From Arthrobacter sp. ov118 (GTDB lineage Bacteria; Actinomycetota; Actinomycetes; Actinomycetales; Micrococcaceae), in the NCBI RefSeq assembly GCF_900116495.1, contig NZ_FPAY01000007.1, forward strand, positions 179,599 to 243,598: 64,000 nucleotides of DNA, read 5' to 3'. Made by a program: the position numbers and the translations under genes. This document shows positions 25,134 to 33,809 of the stretch, piece after piece (the stretch's first letter is position 1; each line of letters opens with the position of its first letter). The notes under the pieces are model-generated. The model did not search any database and was not told the origin of the DNA. It saw only the letters and a list, made by a program, of their open reading frames with translations.

Positions 25134-26453
25134 CTAGTAACCTGTCGGCTCAGTCTCAAGCTCCGGTTCCCGGGGCGGTCCCTCGTGGTGCACCGGCCGC
25201 AGCGCCTTGGTGTGTTCGAGCCAGAGGAGGGCATCGTAACGCTCCCCCATCCGGGTCGGGACGTAGTTCCCAACTTCCCTCTCCGGGTGGTAGACGACAC
25301 CGATCGCCCGGTGCCCGAGCTTGGTCGAAAGCCACGGCCCGGTTCTGTCATCCCCGAAGTCCAGCACCGACGGCACGCCGAGGGCCTGATGCAGGAAGTC
25401 TTCGTGGCTGCCCGGCCGCGCCTCGGGCACCGTCAGGATCCGCTCCGGGCGGCCCCACCCGTCTGCGGCGATCACGGAGCCCCGGTGTGCCGCGAGGCCG
25501 ACCAGCAGCACCCCCTCGGCCGCGTGGCGTTCACGCAGCAGTTGCCCGACGTTGACCAGGCCATCCTGTGCCATGTCCGTAGCCCTCGCATCCCCTACAT
25601 GCGTGTTGTGCTCCCAGATCAGGCCCTTCGACGCCGGCCCGAGGTGCCGGCTGACCCGGTCGATGGTGTCCGCCATGTGGTGGTCGCGAACATTCCAGGA
25701 CTGCCGGTCGCCGCGGACCATGATGCGGTAATAATGTTCCGCATTGGCGGCGACCTCGGCGTTCTGGACGGCGTCGAAAGCGTCTTCGTTCTGCGGGCCG
25801 GCGTTGGAGACCCGGTTCCGGACTTCGGTCAGGAGGGCCACGACGTCGGTCTCGCAGGACTGCGGCACAAGGCGCCTGCTCCAGGCCGCATACTCGTGCG
25901 GGTCCTCGTGGTGAGGCAGGAAACACTGCCAGGCGCGCATGGCCGCGGGGACAGCTTCCGGGACGTTGGCCTGGAGCCAGTCCATGATTTCGCGCAGCGA
26001 GTCCCAGAGCGAGTAGACGTCCAGGCCGTAAAAGCCCACCCGCTTGTCCGGGGGCCGCCCCAGGTTCCAGCTGCGCAACCAGTCCAGGAACGCAGCAATT
26101 TCCTCGTTCGCCCACATCCAGGTCGGCCAGCGTTCGAAGCCGGCCAGGAGCGCGTGCACGCCCTGGTCCTTGCCGTCCTGGCCGCGGACCCACCGGTTGA
26201 TGCGCCAGCAGTCGGGCCAGTCCCCTTCAACCCCGATCCAGTTGTAGCCCTCCTCCGCGATGAGCCGCCTGCTGAGGGTGTCCCGCCACGTGTAGAACTC
26301 ATGAGTGCCGTGCGACGCCTCGCCGATGGCCGCGAAGCGGCAACCGGCGGCCCGATTCACCAGTCCGTTCAGATCACGATCGCTTTTCAGCGGCCGGGCA
26401 AGGTCATGAATCTCCTTTAGCAGCGAGGTCCGGGTGGCCACGCCGGGAGTCAT
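25134..26453 (-). CDS. Erythromycin esterase family protein
   Basis: A 439-aa member of the erythromycin esterase (EreA/EreB-like) superfamily, whose known members hydrolyse the macrolide lactone ring. The motifs GEASHGTHEFY (near residue 44), GVEGDWPD (near 75) and EHNTHVGD (near 285) carry the conserved His/Glu residues. Most chromosomal members in soil actinobacteria have no demonstrated macrolide activity. Co-transcription with a universal stress protein points to a stress-linked role rather than dedicated resistance. The start ATG 26453 has GAGGG upstream. Confidence 0.85.
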   Translation of the reverse strand: MTPGVATRTSLLKEIHDLARPLKSDRDLNGLVNRAAGCRFAAIGEASHGTHEFYTWRDTLSRRLIAEEGYNWIGVEGDWPDCWRINRWVRGQDGKDQGVHALLAGFERWPTWMWANEEIAAFLDWLRSWNLGRPPDKRVGFYGLDVYSLWDSLREIMDWLQANVPEAVPAAMRAWQCFLPHHEDPHEYAAWSRRLVPQSCETDVVALLTEVRNRVSNAGPQNEDAFDAVQNAEVAANAEHYYRIMVRGDRQSWNVRDHHMADTIDRVSRHLGPASKGLIWEHNTHVGDARATDMAQDGLVNVGQLLRERHAAEGVLLVGLAAHRGSVIAADGWGRPERILTVPEARPGSHEDFLHQALGVPSVLDFGDDRTGPWLSTKLGHRAIGVVYHPEREVGNYVPTRMGERYDALLWLEHTKALRPVHHEGPPREPELETEPTGY

Positions 26454-26928
26454 CGTGGACCCTCGGTTCCGGTTCTCTGCTGGTACCCGGGCGCCAACAC
26501 TTTTTTGTTGGTGGTTCGCAGGACCTTAAGGCTCGGCTGCTGGTGTTTCATGGCACTCCCGTGGACCTCGACCTGGCACGACCCACATGCCGGACGTTTT
26601 ATAAGCCGGACCTTTTTAAATGCACGGACATGCGAAATGCACGCCCTGCGACTCGCGGTGTAGGCCCCAGCTTCCGCCCCTCCGACGCCGGGCGCCAAGG
26701 GCCGAAAGTCACCTCCGCTCTGAGCGGCAGTTACCTGCAAAAGCGCAAGGTCGATGCTTGCGAAGGGGAATTGCCGACAGGCCCGGCGTATCCCTTGTGG
26801 CACGCAGGGGAAGCTGATAGGCCTGACGGTATGGTGCAAATTTGCACATCAGCGCGCCGCTTCCTCCGGGTAGCACCTGCCCCGGCGGTGTGCAGCGCGA
26901 CACGTGCCCGGTGTATCAGGCACGTGCC
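26454..26928. other. 475-bp gap with no supported gene
   Basis: It lies between the esterase start and the LysR stop. A 129-aa frame on the minus strand has atypical composition and no ribosome site, so I do not call it. One visible structure is a pair of direct repeats, GCCGGAC at 26589 and 26605, each followed by a T-rich run (GTTTTATAA and CTTTTTAAA). This A/T patch could be the promoter area of the esterase-stress operon. Confidence 0.4.
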
Positions 26929-27939
26929 TCAACTCCAGAGCGCCACGTGGAACTTGGACCCCCGCCGTTCCAGCCCCCGCGAGCCGCCGGGAGCGACCAT
27001 GGCCGCGGTGGCATCGGCAGTGGCGGCAAACCGTTGCAGGGTCAGCGCCATGGTGGTCGCCCGGCGGCGGTCCAACGTGCTGGCCCACCAGAGTCCGGCG
27101 ATCGGCGTTCCGGCGACCGGCACACGGACCAGCGCGCCGCTGCGGATCTCAGCCCGGACAATGTGCCCGAGCGCCATCATGGTCCCTTCACCTGCCCTGA
27201 CGGCGGCGAGGGCCTCCGTCTCGCTGCTGAGCCGGACGATGTCCGGCACTACCCCTTGGGAGGCCAGCCAGCGGCCTTCCTCGCTGGCCGCCTGGATGCC
27301 GGCGGGGCCACTAAACCAGGGCCGCCCCAGCAATTCGGCCAGTCGCACCGGGCCGTGGAGCGAGGCGAGGGGATGCCCGGCAGCCACCACGAGGATGCGC
27401 TGGTACCGCAGGAACGCCACGGATTCCAGGCCGACGTCGCCCGTACTGCTGGAAACGGTGCCGTTGGGGGCAGCTCCGTTAGCGGCGGGCGGCCGGGCGC
27501 CCAGGGCGATGTCGTGGACGCGTTCCAGCAGCAGCGACGCAATGTCCTCGGCTTCCTCGACCACGACATCGACCGAGGCCCCGGGAACCCGGCGGGTGAA
27601 AAGGTCCAGCAGCCGGCCGGCAGCGTGCTCCGCAAACGGTGCCGTCGCCACGATTTTCAGGCGCCCGGTCTCGGTCTGGGCATGGGCCACCTCCCACCGG
27701 GCCTTGTCCGCCAGGCCGATGATGTCCGGGGCGTATTCGGCAAGGGCCCGGCCTCCCGGGGTCAGCGCAATCCCACCGTGGGCGCGTACAAAGAGCGGGT
27801 CGCCAAGGTCCTGCCTGAGCGCGGCGAGGGCCGCGGAAACGGCCGGTTCGCTGACGCCGAGGTGGGCCGCGGCAGCGTGAAGTGAGCCCAGCTTTGCCAC
27901 CAAGGCAAAGGTCCGCAACTGTCCCAATGTCATCGCCAC
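26929..27939 (-). CDS. LysR-type regulator divergent from the cox operon
   Basis: A 336-aa LysR-type transcriptional regulator. The N-terminal winged helix (residues ~5-62, MTLGQLRTFALVAKLGSL... then GVSEPAVSAALAALRQDLG) binds DNA; the periplasmic-binding-protein-like domain from ~90 onward senses an effector. Its divergent position next to coxM and the LysR-type box in the shared gap make it the likely activator of CO dehydrogenase genes and a repressor of itself. The effector is unknown. GTG 27939 and ATG 27933 are both possible starts. The C-terminal tail after residue ~315 is Arg/Gly-rich. Confidence 0.88.
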   Translation of the reverse strand: MAMTLGQLRTFALVAKLGSLHAAAAHLGVSEPAVSAALAALRQDLGDPLFVRAHGGIALTPGGRALAEYAPDIIGLADKARWEVAHAQTETGRLKIVATAPFAEHAAGRLLDLFTRRVPGASVDVVVEEAEDIASLLLERVHDIALGARPPAANGAAPNGTVSSSTGDVGLESVAFLRYQRILVVAAGHPLASLHGPVRLAELLGRPWFSGPAGIQAASEEGRWLASQGVVPDIVRLSSETEALAAVRAGEGTMMALGHIVRAEIRSGALVRVPVAGTPIAGLWWASTLDRRRATTMALTLQRFAATADATAAMVAPGGSRGLERRGSKFHVALWS

Positions 27940-27944
27940 GGCTT

Positions 27945-27962
27945 CATAACCTTTCGCTTATG
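27945..27962. promoter_or_regulatory. LysR-type operator between the regulator and coxM
   Basis: CATAA-N8-TTATG is a perfect inverted repeat with the T-N11-A spacing of LysR boxes. It ends seven bases before the coxM -35 element, the usual activator position, and it covers the leader of the lysR gene. Confidence 0.6.
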
Positions 27963-27968
27963 ACGATA

Positions 27969-27998
27969 TTGACACCCCGGTTTGGCCGGGGCAAGACT
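27969..27998 (+). promoter_or_regulatory. Predicted coxM promoter
   Basis: TTGACA at 27969-27974 is a perfect -35. After 18 bases AAGACT (27993-27998) is the best -10 candidate, a weak match that suits an activator-dependent promoter. The spacer itself is the inverted repeat CCCCGG-N5-CCGGGG. Confidence 0.5.
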
Positions 27999-28018
27999 GG
28001 CCTCAATCCGGCCCCGGC
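27975..28018 (+). promoter_or_regulatory. Competing hairpins in the coxM upstream region
   Basis: Segment 1 CCCCGG (27975-27980) pairs with segment 2 CCGGGG (27986-27991). Segment 2, as GCCGGGGC (27985-27992), can instead pair with segment 3 GCCCCGGC (28011-28018). The two pairings exclude each other. Confidence 0.5.
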
Positions 28019-28042
28019 AACGATCGCGCCACGCCGCCGGCC

Positions 28043-28075
28043 GTTCGAAGTGAGTTCGGAGTGAGTTCGGAGCGA
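28043..28075 (+). repeat. Three 11-bp direct repeats before coxM
   Basis: GTTCGAAGTGA, GTTCGGAGTGA and GTTCGGAGCGA follow each other without gaps and end ten bases before the coxM ATG. One unit per helical turn would place them on one DNA face. Confidence 0.75.
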
Positions 28076-28085
28076 GGCAGGGACT

Positions 28086-28976
28086 ATGCAGATTCCGGCA
28101 TCTTTTGACTACGTGCGCGCCAGCAGCGTGGACAACGCCCTGGAACTTCTCGCCCGCTACGGCCCCGAATCCCGGGTGGTGGCCGGCGGCCACAGTCTGC
28201 TGCCAATGATGAAGCTTCGCCTGGCCCGGCCCGAATGGCTGATCGACATCAATGACCTCTACGAGCTGGACTTCATTCTCCGCGACGGCAACAAACTCCG
28301 GGTGGGCGCCCTGACCCGCCACACCACCTTGCTGGAGTCGGACGAGGTCGCCGCGCTGTTCCCCATTGTGCGGGACGCCGAACGGGTGATCGCCGACCCT
28401 ACGGTGCGTAATCGAGGCACCATCGGCGGCTCGCTGTGCCAGGCCGATCCGGCCGAGGACCTCTCCACTGTTTGCGATGTCCTGGATGCCGAGGCAGTGA
28501 TCCGCGGGCCGGGCGGTGAGCGCGCTGTGGCCATGTCCGGGTTCCACCGCGGACCCTATGAAACCGCCGTCGGGCAGGACGAGCTGCTGTGCGAACTCAG
28601 GTTCCCCATCCGCCCCCGTGCGGGCAGCGCCTACGAGAAGGTCGAGCGGCGGGTGGGCGACTGGGCCACCGGTGCCGCCGGCGCCGCCGTCACCCTTGCC
28701 GCGGACGGCACGGTGGAGGACGCCACGGTCGGCCTCACTGCCCTGGGCCTTGACCGCACGGTTGCGGAGGCCGCGGCCGTGCTCCGCGGAAAGCGTCCGG
28801 CCGAGGACTTGTTCACTGAGGCCGGCAGGCTGGCAGCTGCGGCCTGCGATCCCGTACCGGACCAGCGTGGCCCGGTCGACTACAAGCGGCATCTCGCCGA
28901 TGAACTCACCCGGCGGGTACTGCGGCGGGCCTGCGCCCGCGCCGCTCAGATGGCCGCACGGATGCAGGAAGGCTGA
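28086..28976 (+). CDS. coxM: Aerobic CO dehydrogenase, FAD subunit (CoxM)
   Basis: The 296-aa medium subunit of the molybdenum-copper CO dehydrogenase. It carries FAD and passes electrons from the iron-sulfur subunit to the respiratory chain. The two FAD signatures are present: AGGHSLLPMMKLRLA (residues 32-46) and TIGGSLCQADP (near 115). The C-terminal CODH-C domain follows from about residue 175. It is the first gene of the operon, in the M-S-L order of form I enzymes. ATG 28086 follows GGCAGGG. Five bases separate it from coxS. Confidence 0.94.
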   Translation: MQIPASFDYVRASSVDNALELLARYGPESRVVAGGHSLLPMMKLRLARPEWLIDINDLYELDFILRDGNKLRVGALTRHTTLLESDEVAALFPIVRDAERVIADPTVRNRGTIGGSLCQADPAEDLSTVCDVLDAEAVIRGPGGERAVAMSGFHRGPYETAVGQDELLCELRFPIRPRAGSAYEKVERRVGDWATGAAGAAVTLAADGTVEDATVGLTALGLDRTVAEAAAVLRGKRPAEDLFTEAGRLAAAACDPVPDQRGPVDYKRHLADELTRRVLRRACARAAQMAARMQEG

Positions 28977-28981
28977 AACCG

Positions 28982-29524
28982 ATGCAGATCAGCATGACCG
29001 TCAATGGCAGCGAGTTCACCAGCGAGATCGAGCCCCGGGTGCTGCTGGTCCACTACATCCGCGAAGTCCTGGGGCTTACGGGCACCCATTGGGGGTGCGA
29101 TACGAGTAACTGCGGGACCTGCGTGGTCCTGATGGACGGTCAGCCGGTGAAGTCCTGCACGGTTTTGGCCGCCATGGCCGCCGGCCACGACATCCGCACT
29201 GTCGAGGGACTCGCCACCGGCGGCACCCTCGACCCCGTCCAGCAGGGCTTCATGGAGGAGCACGGGCTGCAATGCGGCTTCTGCACCCCGGGAATGATGC
29301 TGACCGCCCGTGCGCTGCTTGATAAGAATCCGCACCCCGACGACGCCGAGATCCGGCAGGCGATTTCCGGGCAGATCTGCCGGTGCACGGGCTACGCAAC
29401 GATCGTCCGCTCGGTGCAATGGGCGGCCGCCCATCCTGCCGGCACCGGCTGGGACGGTGCGGACACCGCCGTCCCGGACGTCGCGCCAGAGACAGCGGAC
29501 ACAGACGCGGAGGTGAAGGCATGA
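28982..29524 (+). CDS. coxS: Aerobic CO dehydrogenase, iron-sulfur subunit (CoxS)
   Basis: The 180-aa small subunit with two [2Fe-2S] clusters. The N-terminal plant-ferredoxin-like domain supplies C39, C44, C47 and C59. The C-terminal four-helix domain supplies C98, C101, C133 and C135 (QCGFCTPGM and CRCTGY). It relays electrons from the Mo-Cu site in CoxL to FAD in CoxM. A tail of about 25 acidic residues extends beyond the usual end. ATG 28982 has GGAAGG upstream, and the stop overlaps the coxL start as ATGA. Confidence 0.95.
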   Translation: MQISMTVNGSEFTSEIEPRVLLVHYIREVLGLTGTHWGCDTSNCGTCVVLMDGQPVKSCTVLAAMAAGHDIRTVEGLATGGTLDPVQQGFMEEHGLQCGFCTPGMMLTARALLDKNPHPDDAEIRQAISGQICRCTGYATIVRSVQWAAAHPAGTGWDGADTAVPDVAPETADTDAEVKA

Positions 29525-31914
29525 CCGTCATCCATGACCGGCCGTCAAACCCGGCCCCAGGCGACGAGGACCGTCCGATCGGCTACGGCCGCATCCAGCG
29601 GAAGGAAGATCCGCGCTTCGTGCGCGGCAAGGGCCACTACCTGGATGACATCGTGCTGCCGGGGATGCTGCATGGCGCCATCCTGCGGGCTCCGGTGGCA
29701 CACGCCCGGCTCGTGTCCATCGACACCACGAATGCCCTGGCACATCCGAAGGTCGTGGCGGTCATCACCGGCAAGGACCTTCTGGGTCTGAAGCTCGCGT
29801 GGGCACCGACGCTCTCGGCGGATGTCCAGGCCGTCCTGGTCACGGACAAGGTCCGGTTCCAGGGCCAGGAAGTCGCGTTCGTCGTGGCCGAGGACCGCTA
29901 CGCGGCCCGGGATGCGCTGGAGCTGATCGAAGTCGAATACGACATCCTTCCCCCGCTGGTGGACGCCCGCAAGGCGCTCGACCCGGACGCGCCGGTGATC
30001 CGCGATGAGATCGAGGGCCGGACGGACAACCGGATCTTCGACTGGGAGATCGGCGACAAGGCCGAAACCGATGCGGTGTTCGCCTCCGCCGATGTCGTGG
30101 TCAGCCAGGAGGTGGTGTACCCGCGGGTTCACCCCGCGCCGATGGAGACGTGCGGCGCCGTCGCCGATTTCGACGCCGTCAACGGCAAGCTGACGCTCTA
30201 CGAGACCACCCAGGCCCCGCACGCGCACCGGACCCTGTTCGCGATCGTCGCCGGCATCCCCGAACATAAGATCCGGATCGTCTCCCCCGATATCGGCGGC
30301 GGCTTCGGCAACAAGGTCGGGATCTATCCCGGCTACATCCTCGCCGTCGTCGGCTCGATCGTCTCTGGCCGCCCGGTCAAATGGGTCGAGGACCGCTCCG
30401 AGAACCTGATGTCGACCTCGTTCGCCCGGGACTACATCATGCAGGGCGAAATCGCGGCCACCAAGGACGGCAAGATCCTTGCCCTGCGCACCCACGTACT
30501 GGCAGATCACGGAGCGTTCAACGCCACCGCCCAGCCCACGAAGAACCCGGCGGGCTTCTTCTCCATCTTCACCGGCAGCTACGACCTGCAGGCCGCCCAC
30601 TGTTCCGTCACCGGCGTCTACACCAACAAGGCTCCCGGCGGGGTCGCCTACGCCTGTTCCTTCCGCGTCACCGAGGCCGTCTACCTGGTGGAGCGGATGG
30701 TGGACGTCCTGGCCCGCAAGCTGAACATGGACCCGGCGGAGCTGCGGCTCAAGAACTTCATCCGGCCGGAGCAGTTCCCCTACGCCAACAAGACCGGCTG
30801 GGTATACGACTCGGGCAACTACGCCGCTGCCCTGCGGCTTTCCATGGAACTGGCCGGGTATGAGGACCTCCGCCGTGAGCAGGCCGAAAAGCGCGAGCGC
30901 GGGGAACTCATGGGCATCGGGGTCGCGTTCTTCACGGAAGTCGTGGGCGCCGGCCCGCGGAAGCACTTCGACATTGTGGGCCTCGGCATGGCCGACGGCG
31001 CCGAACTGCGCGTGCACCCCACCGGCAAGGCCGTAGTCCGGATCTCCGTGCAAAGCCAGGGCCAAGGCCACGAGACGACGTTCGCCCAGATCGTGGCCGA
31101 GGAACTCGGCATCCCGCCGGAGGACATCGATGTGGTGCACGGGGACACGGACCAGACACCGTTCGGGTTGGGGACCTACGGCAGCCGTTCGACGCCGGTC
31201 AGCGGCGGTGCCGTCGCCCTTGTCGCCCGGAAGGTGCGCGAGAAGGCAAAGCTGATCGCCGGTGCCATGCTTGAGACCCGCCCCGAGGATCTCGAGTGGG
31301 AAAAGGGACGCTGGTTCGTCAAGGGCGACCCCGGTGCCGGGAAGACCATTGCCGAGATCGCCATGGGCGCCCACGGCACCGTGGCCCTGCCCGAGGGCGT
31401 GGACGGCAACCTCGACGCCGAGGTCACCTACGACCCACCCAATCTCACCTTCCCGTTCGGCGCCTACATCTGCGTCGTCGACGTCGACCCCGGCACGGGG
31501 CAGGTCAAGGTGCGGCGCTTCATCGCCGTGGATGACTGCGGCACCAGGATCAACCCGATGATCATCGAAGGCCAGGTGCACGGCGGACTGACCGACGGCG
31601 TCGGCATGGCACTGATGGAGATCATCGAGTTCGACGAGGCCGGCAACTGCCTCGCCGGGTCCTTCATGGACTACCTGATCCCCACGGCCATGGAGGTGCC
31701 GGACTGGGAGACCGGATTCACCGTCACCCCCTCCCCGCACCACCCGATCGGAGCCAAGGGCATCGGCGAATCCGCCACAGTCGGCTCGCCCCCGGCTATC
31801 GTCAACGCCGTGGTCGACGCCCTGGCGCCGTTAGGCGTCACGCATATGGACATGCCCTGCACACCGGCCCGTGTCTGGGCTGCGATGCAGGGCCGGGCCA
31901 GGCCGCCGATCTGA
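29521..31914 (+). CDS. coxL: Aerobic CO dehydrogenase, molybdenum subunit, form I (CoxL)
   Basis: The 797-aa large subunit holds molybdopterin cytosine dinucleotide and the Mo-S-Cu centre that oxidises CO to CO2. The active-site loop reads AYACSFR (residues 376-382), with Cys379 as the copper ligand. AYxCSFR marks genuine form I enzymes, whereas form II proteins read AYRGAGR. The cofactor loop PDIGGGFGNKVG (256-267) and the C-terminal IGAKGIGES, whose Glu is the catalytic base, are also present. The start is the ATG at 29521 overlapping the coxS stop; the longer open frame is the shifted coxS end. Confidence 0.96.
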   Translation: MTVIHDRPSNPAPGDEDRPIGYGRIQRKEDPRFVRGKGHYLDDIVLPGMLHGAILRAPVAHARLVSIDTTNALAHPKVVAVITGKDLLGLKLAWAPTLSADVQAVLVTDKVRFQGQEVAFVVAEDRYAARDALELIEVEYDILPPLVDARKALDPDAPVIRDEIEGRTDNRIFDWEIGDKAETDAVFASADVVVSQEVVYPRVHPAPMETCGAVADFDAVNGKLTLYETTQAPHAHRTLFAIVAGIPEHKIRIVSPDIGGGFGNKVGIYPGYILAVVGSIVSGRPVKWVEDRSENLMSTSFARDYIMQGEIAATKDGKILALRTHVLADHGAFNATAQPTKNPAGFFSIFTGSYDLQAAHCSVTGVYTNKAPGGVAYACSFRVTEAVYLVERMVDVLARKLNMDPAELRLKNFIRPEQFPYANKTGWVYDSGNYAAALRLSMELAGYEDLRREQAEKRERGELMGIGVAFFTEVVGAGPRKHFDIVGLGMADGAELRVHPTGKAVVRISVQSQGQGHETTFAQIVAEELGIPPEDIDVVHGDTDQTPFGLGTYGSRSTPVSGGAVALVARKVREKAKLIAGAMLETRPEDLEWEKGRWFVKGDPGAGKTIAEIAMGAHGTVALPEGVDGNLDAEVTYDPPNLTFPFGAYICVVDVDPGTGQVKVRRFIAVDDCGTRINPMIIEGQVHGGLTDGVGMALMEIIEFDEAGNCLAGSFMDYLIPTAMEVPDWETGFTVTPSPHHPIGAKGIGESATVGSPPAIVNAVVDALAPLGVTHMDMPCTPARVWAAMQGRARPPI

Positions 31915-32864
31915 TGCCCACCACCGCAGAGACCCTTGCCGCCAGGGCGGAAGAACTCGCCGGTCGCCGTGAACCGTTCGTCCATGCCACGGTGGTACGC
32001 GCCCAGCGTCCCGCAAGCGCCCACGCCGGGGACACCGCCCTGGTGCTGCCCAGCGGGGAGATCCAGGGCTTTGTGGGCGGAAACTGCGTCGAGGCATCGG
32101 TGCGCGAGTACAGCCTGCAGGCCATCGCCTCGCAGGAACCGCTCCTGCTGCGCGTCCTGCCCGGGGAACCGTCCCGCGCTGCAGAGGAAGGCGCCGTCGC
32201 GGTCTCTAACCCGTGCCTCAGCGGCGGGGCGATCGAGATCTTCCTCCAGCCGCGGATCCCGGCGCCCCGGGTCCTGGTGGTGGGCACGACGCCGGTGGCG
32301 CAGGCCCTTGCGACGCTCGGCTCGGCGGTCGGCCTCGACGTCGAACTCACGGACGGCGAAACCGCTGATCCCCACGGTGAGGACGCGGCCTTGATTGTCG
32401 CCTCCCACGGCAAGGCGGAGGAGGCCGCCTTGGAGGCGGCCCTGCGCGCCGGCGTCCCCTACGTTGCCCTGGTGGCCAGTGGCACCCGCGGCGCCGCCGT
32501 GCTGGAATCCCTCGACGTCGACGATGCCCTGCGCGCGCGTGTCTTCACGCCGGCCGGGCTGCAGCTCGGCGCCCGGACCCCCGGGGAGATCGCTCTCTCC
32601 ATCCTGGCCCAGCTGGTCGGGGAACGGTCCAAAGCACGGAACGCCGCCCTGCGTCTTGCCGAAGCTGCCGGGGTGACCCCGGGCATGGTGGTGCCCCAAG
32701 AGCCGGGGCCTGCGAGCGCCGTTGATCCGGTGTGCGGCATGTCCGTTCCGGCCGTCGGGTCGTCGCTGCACGTGGAGTACAACGGAATCACCGTGTACTT
32801 CTGCTCCCCCGGGTGCCGGGCCGCCTTCCGCAAGGATCCGGGACGTTATGCCCTGGCTGTCTGA
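31914..32864 (+). CDS. XdhC/CoxF-like maturation protein with C-terminal YHS domain
   Basis: A 316-aa fusion. Residues ~1-110 are the XdhC/CoxI N-terminal domain with GFVGGNCVEASV. Residues ~118-240 are the Rossmann-like XdhC C-terminal domain, ending in LGARTPGEIALSILAQLV. Residues ~271-312 are a YHS domain (DPVCGMSV then YFCSPGCRAAF), with C274, C297 and C301 as likely metal ligands. XdhC proteins bind and sulfurate the Mo cofactor and deliver it. YHS domains occur in copper- and other metal-handling proteins. A role in supplying sulfur or copper to the CoxL centre is inference. The start overlaps the coxL stop by one base. Confidence 0.88.
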   Translation: MPTTAETLAARAEELAGRREPFVHATVVRAQRPASAHAGDTALVLPSGEIQGFVGGNCVEASVREYSLQAIASQEPLLLRVLPGEPSRAAEEGAVAVSNPCLSGGAIEIFLQPRIPAPRVLVVGTTPVAQALATLGSAVGLDVELTDGETADPHGEDAALIVASHGKAEEAALEAALRAGVPYVALVASGTRGAAVLESLDVDDALRARVFTPAGLQLGARTPGEIALSILAQLVGERSKARNAALRLAEAAGVTPGMVVPQEPGPASAVDPVCGMSVPAVGSSLHVEYNGITVYFCSPGCRAAFRKDPGRYALAV

Positions 32865-32879
32865 TCAGCAGGGGCCCGC

Positions 32880-33809
32880 ATGACGACGGCGGCGCGGGCC
32901 GGAGCGGAGGAGGACGTCCAGCGCCGGATCCCGGATGTCCCGTCACTGGTGGCCGCTCTGGACCGCAACAATTACCTGGCCGACGTCGGGCTGGCAACGG
33001 CGCTGTTCCTGGCCGTGCGTCTGCCGCAGCCCATCCTGCTCGAAGGCGAGGCGGGAGTCGGGAAGACGGAGGCCGCGAAAGCGCTGGCCGAGCTCCTCGA
33101 TACCCCCCTGTACCGGCTGCAATGCTACGAGGGAATCGACGCCGGCGAGGCGCTCTACGAGTGGAACCACCCGCGCCAGCTGCTCGGCATCCGGCTGGCC
33201 GAGGCCGGCGGCGCGGCGGTCACCGAAACTGACCTTTTCGCCCCCCAATATTTGCTGCGCCGGCCGCTCCTGCAGGCGCTAGAGCACCCTGGGCCTCGGC
33301 CGGCCGTGCTGCTTCTGGACGAGATCGACCGCGCGGACGCCGAATTCGAGGCGTTCACTTTTGAGCTGCTGGCCGAGGCCGCGGTCACCATCCCGGAGCT
33401 GGGTACGATTCGAGCCACGCATCCCCCGATCGTGGTCCTCACATCCAACCGGACGCGGGACCTTCACGACGCGCTGACCCGCCGCTGCCTGTACCACTGG
33501 ATCGATTATCCCGGGCCGGACCGCATCGCCGAGATCGTGCGCCGCCGGGTACCTGCGAGCAGTGGACCCCTGGCCCTACAGGCCGCGGCCGCCATCACCC
33601 GGGTCCGCACCCTTGACCTGGCCAAACCGCCAGGCATTTCCGAGGCAATCGACTGGGTCTCCGCCCTGGCCGTCCTCGGAGTGCAAAGCATCGACCCCGG
33701 GACGGCCGAACAAACCTGGGGCACCATCGTCAAGAATCGCGACGACCTCGAACTCGTCGGCTCCCGCGGAGCGGCCTGGCTCGTGGAGGGCACCGATGGT
33801 CAAGGGTGA
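32880..33809 (+). CDS. coxD: MoxR-type AAA+ ATPase CoxD
   Basis: A 309-aa AAA+ ATPase. In Oligotropha CoxD is needed to build the Mo-S-Cu centre of CoxL, acting as a chaperone that partly unfolds the apoenzyme. Walker A GEAGVGKT is at residues 56-63 and Walker B LLLDEIDRAD near 145, followed by the sensor 1 segment VVLTSNRTRDLHDAL and an arginine-finger region. It is followed by coxE with a 14-base overlap; MoxR ATPases and VWA proteins are regular partners. Start ATG 32880, 15 bases after the preceding stop. Confidence 0.93.
   Translation: MTTAARAGAEEDVQRRIPDVPSLVAALDRNNYLADVGLATALFLAVRLPQPILLEGEAGVGKTEAAKALAELLDTPLYRLQCYEGIDAGEALYEWNHPRQLLGIRLAEAGGAAVTETDLFAPQYLLRRPLLQALEHPGPRPAVLLLDEIDRADAEFEAFTFELLAEAAVTIPELGTIRATHPPIVVLTSNRTRDLHDALTRRCLYHWIDYPGPDRIAEIVRRRVPASSGPLALQAAAAITRVRTLDLAKPPGISEAIDWVSALAVLGVQSIDPGTAEQTWGTIVKNRDDLELVGSRGAAWLVEGTDGQG

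Noticed and set aside
26450..26839. A 129-aa minus-strand frame in the 475-bp gap
   Set aside because: No ribosome site, no coding bias like the neighbours and no recognisable domain.
29545..31743. A 732-aa open frame on the minus strand opposite coxL
   Set aside because: Antisense shadow of coxL, which has clear active-site motifs; the antisense product has no family features.
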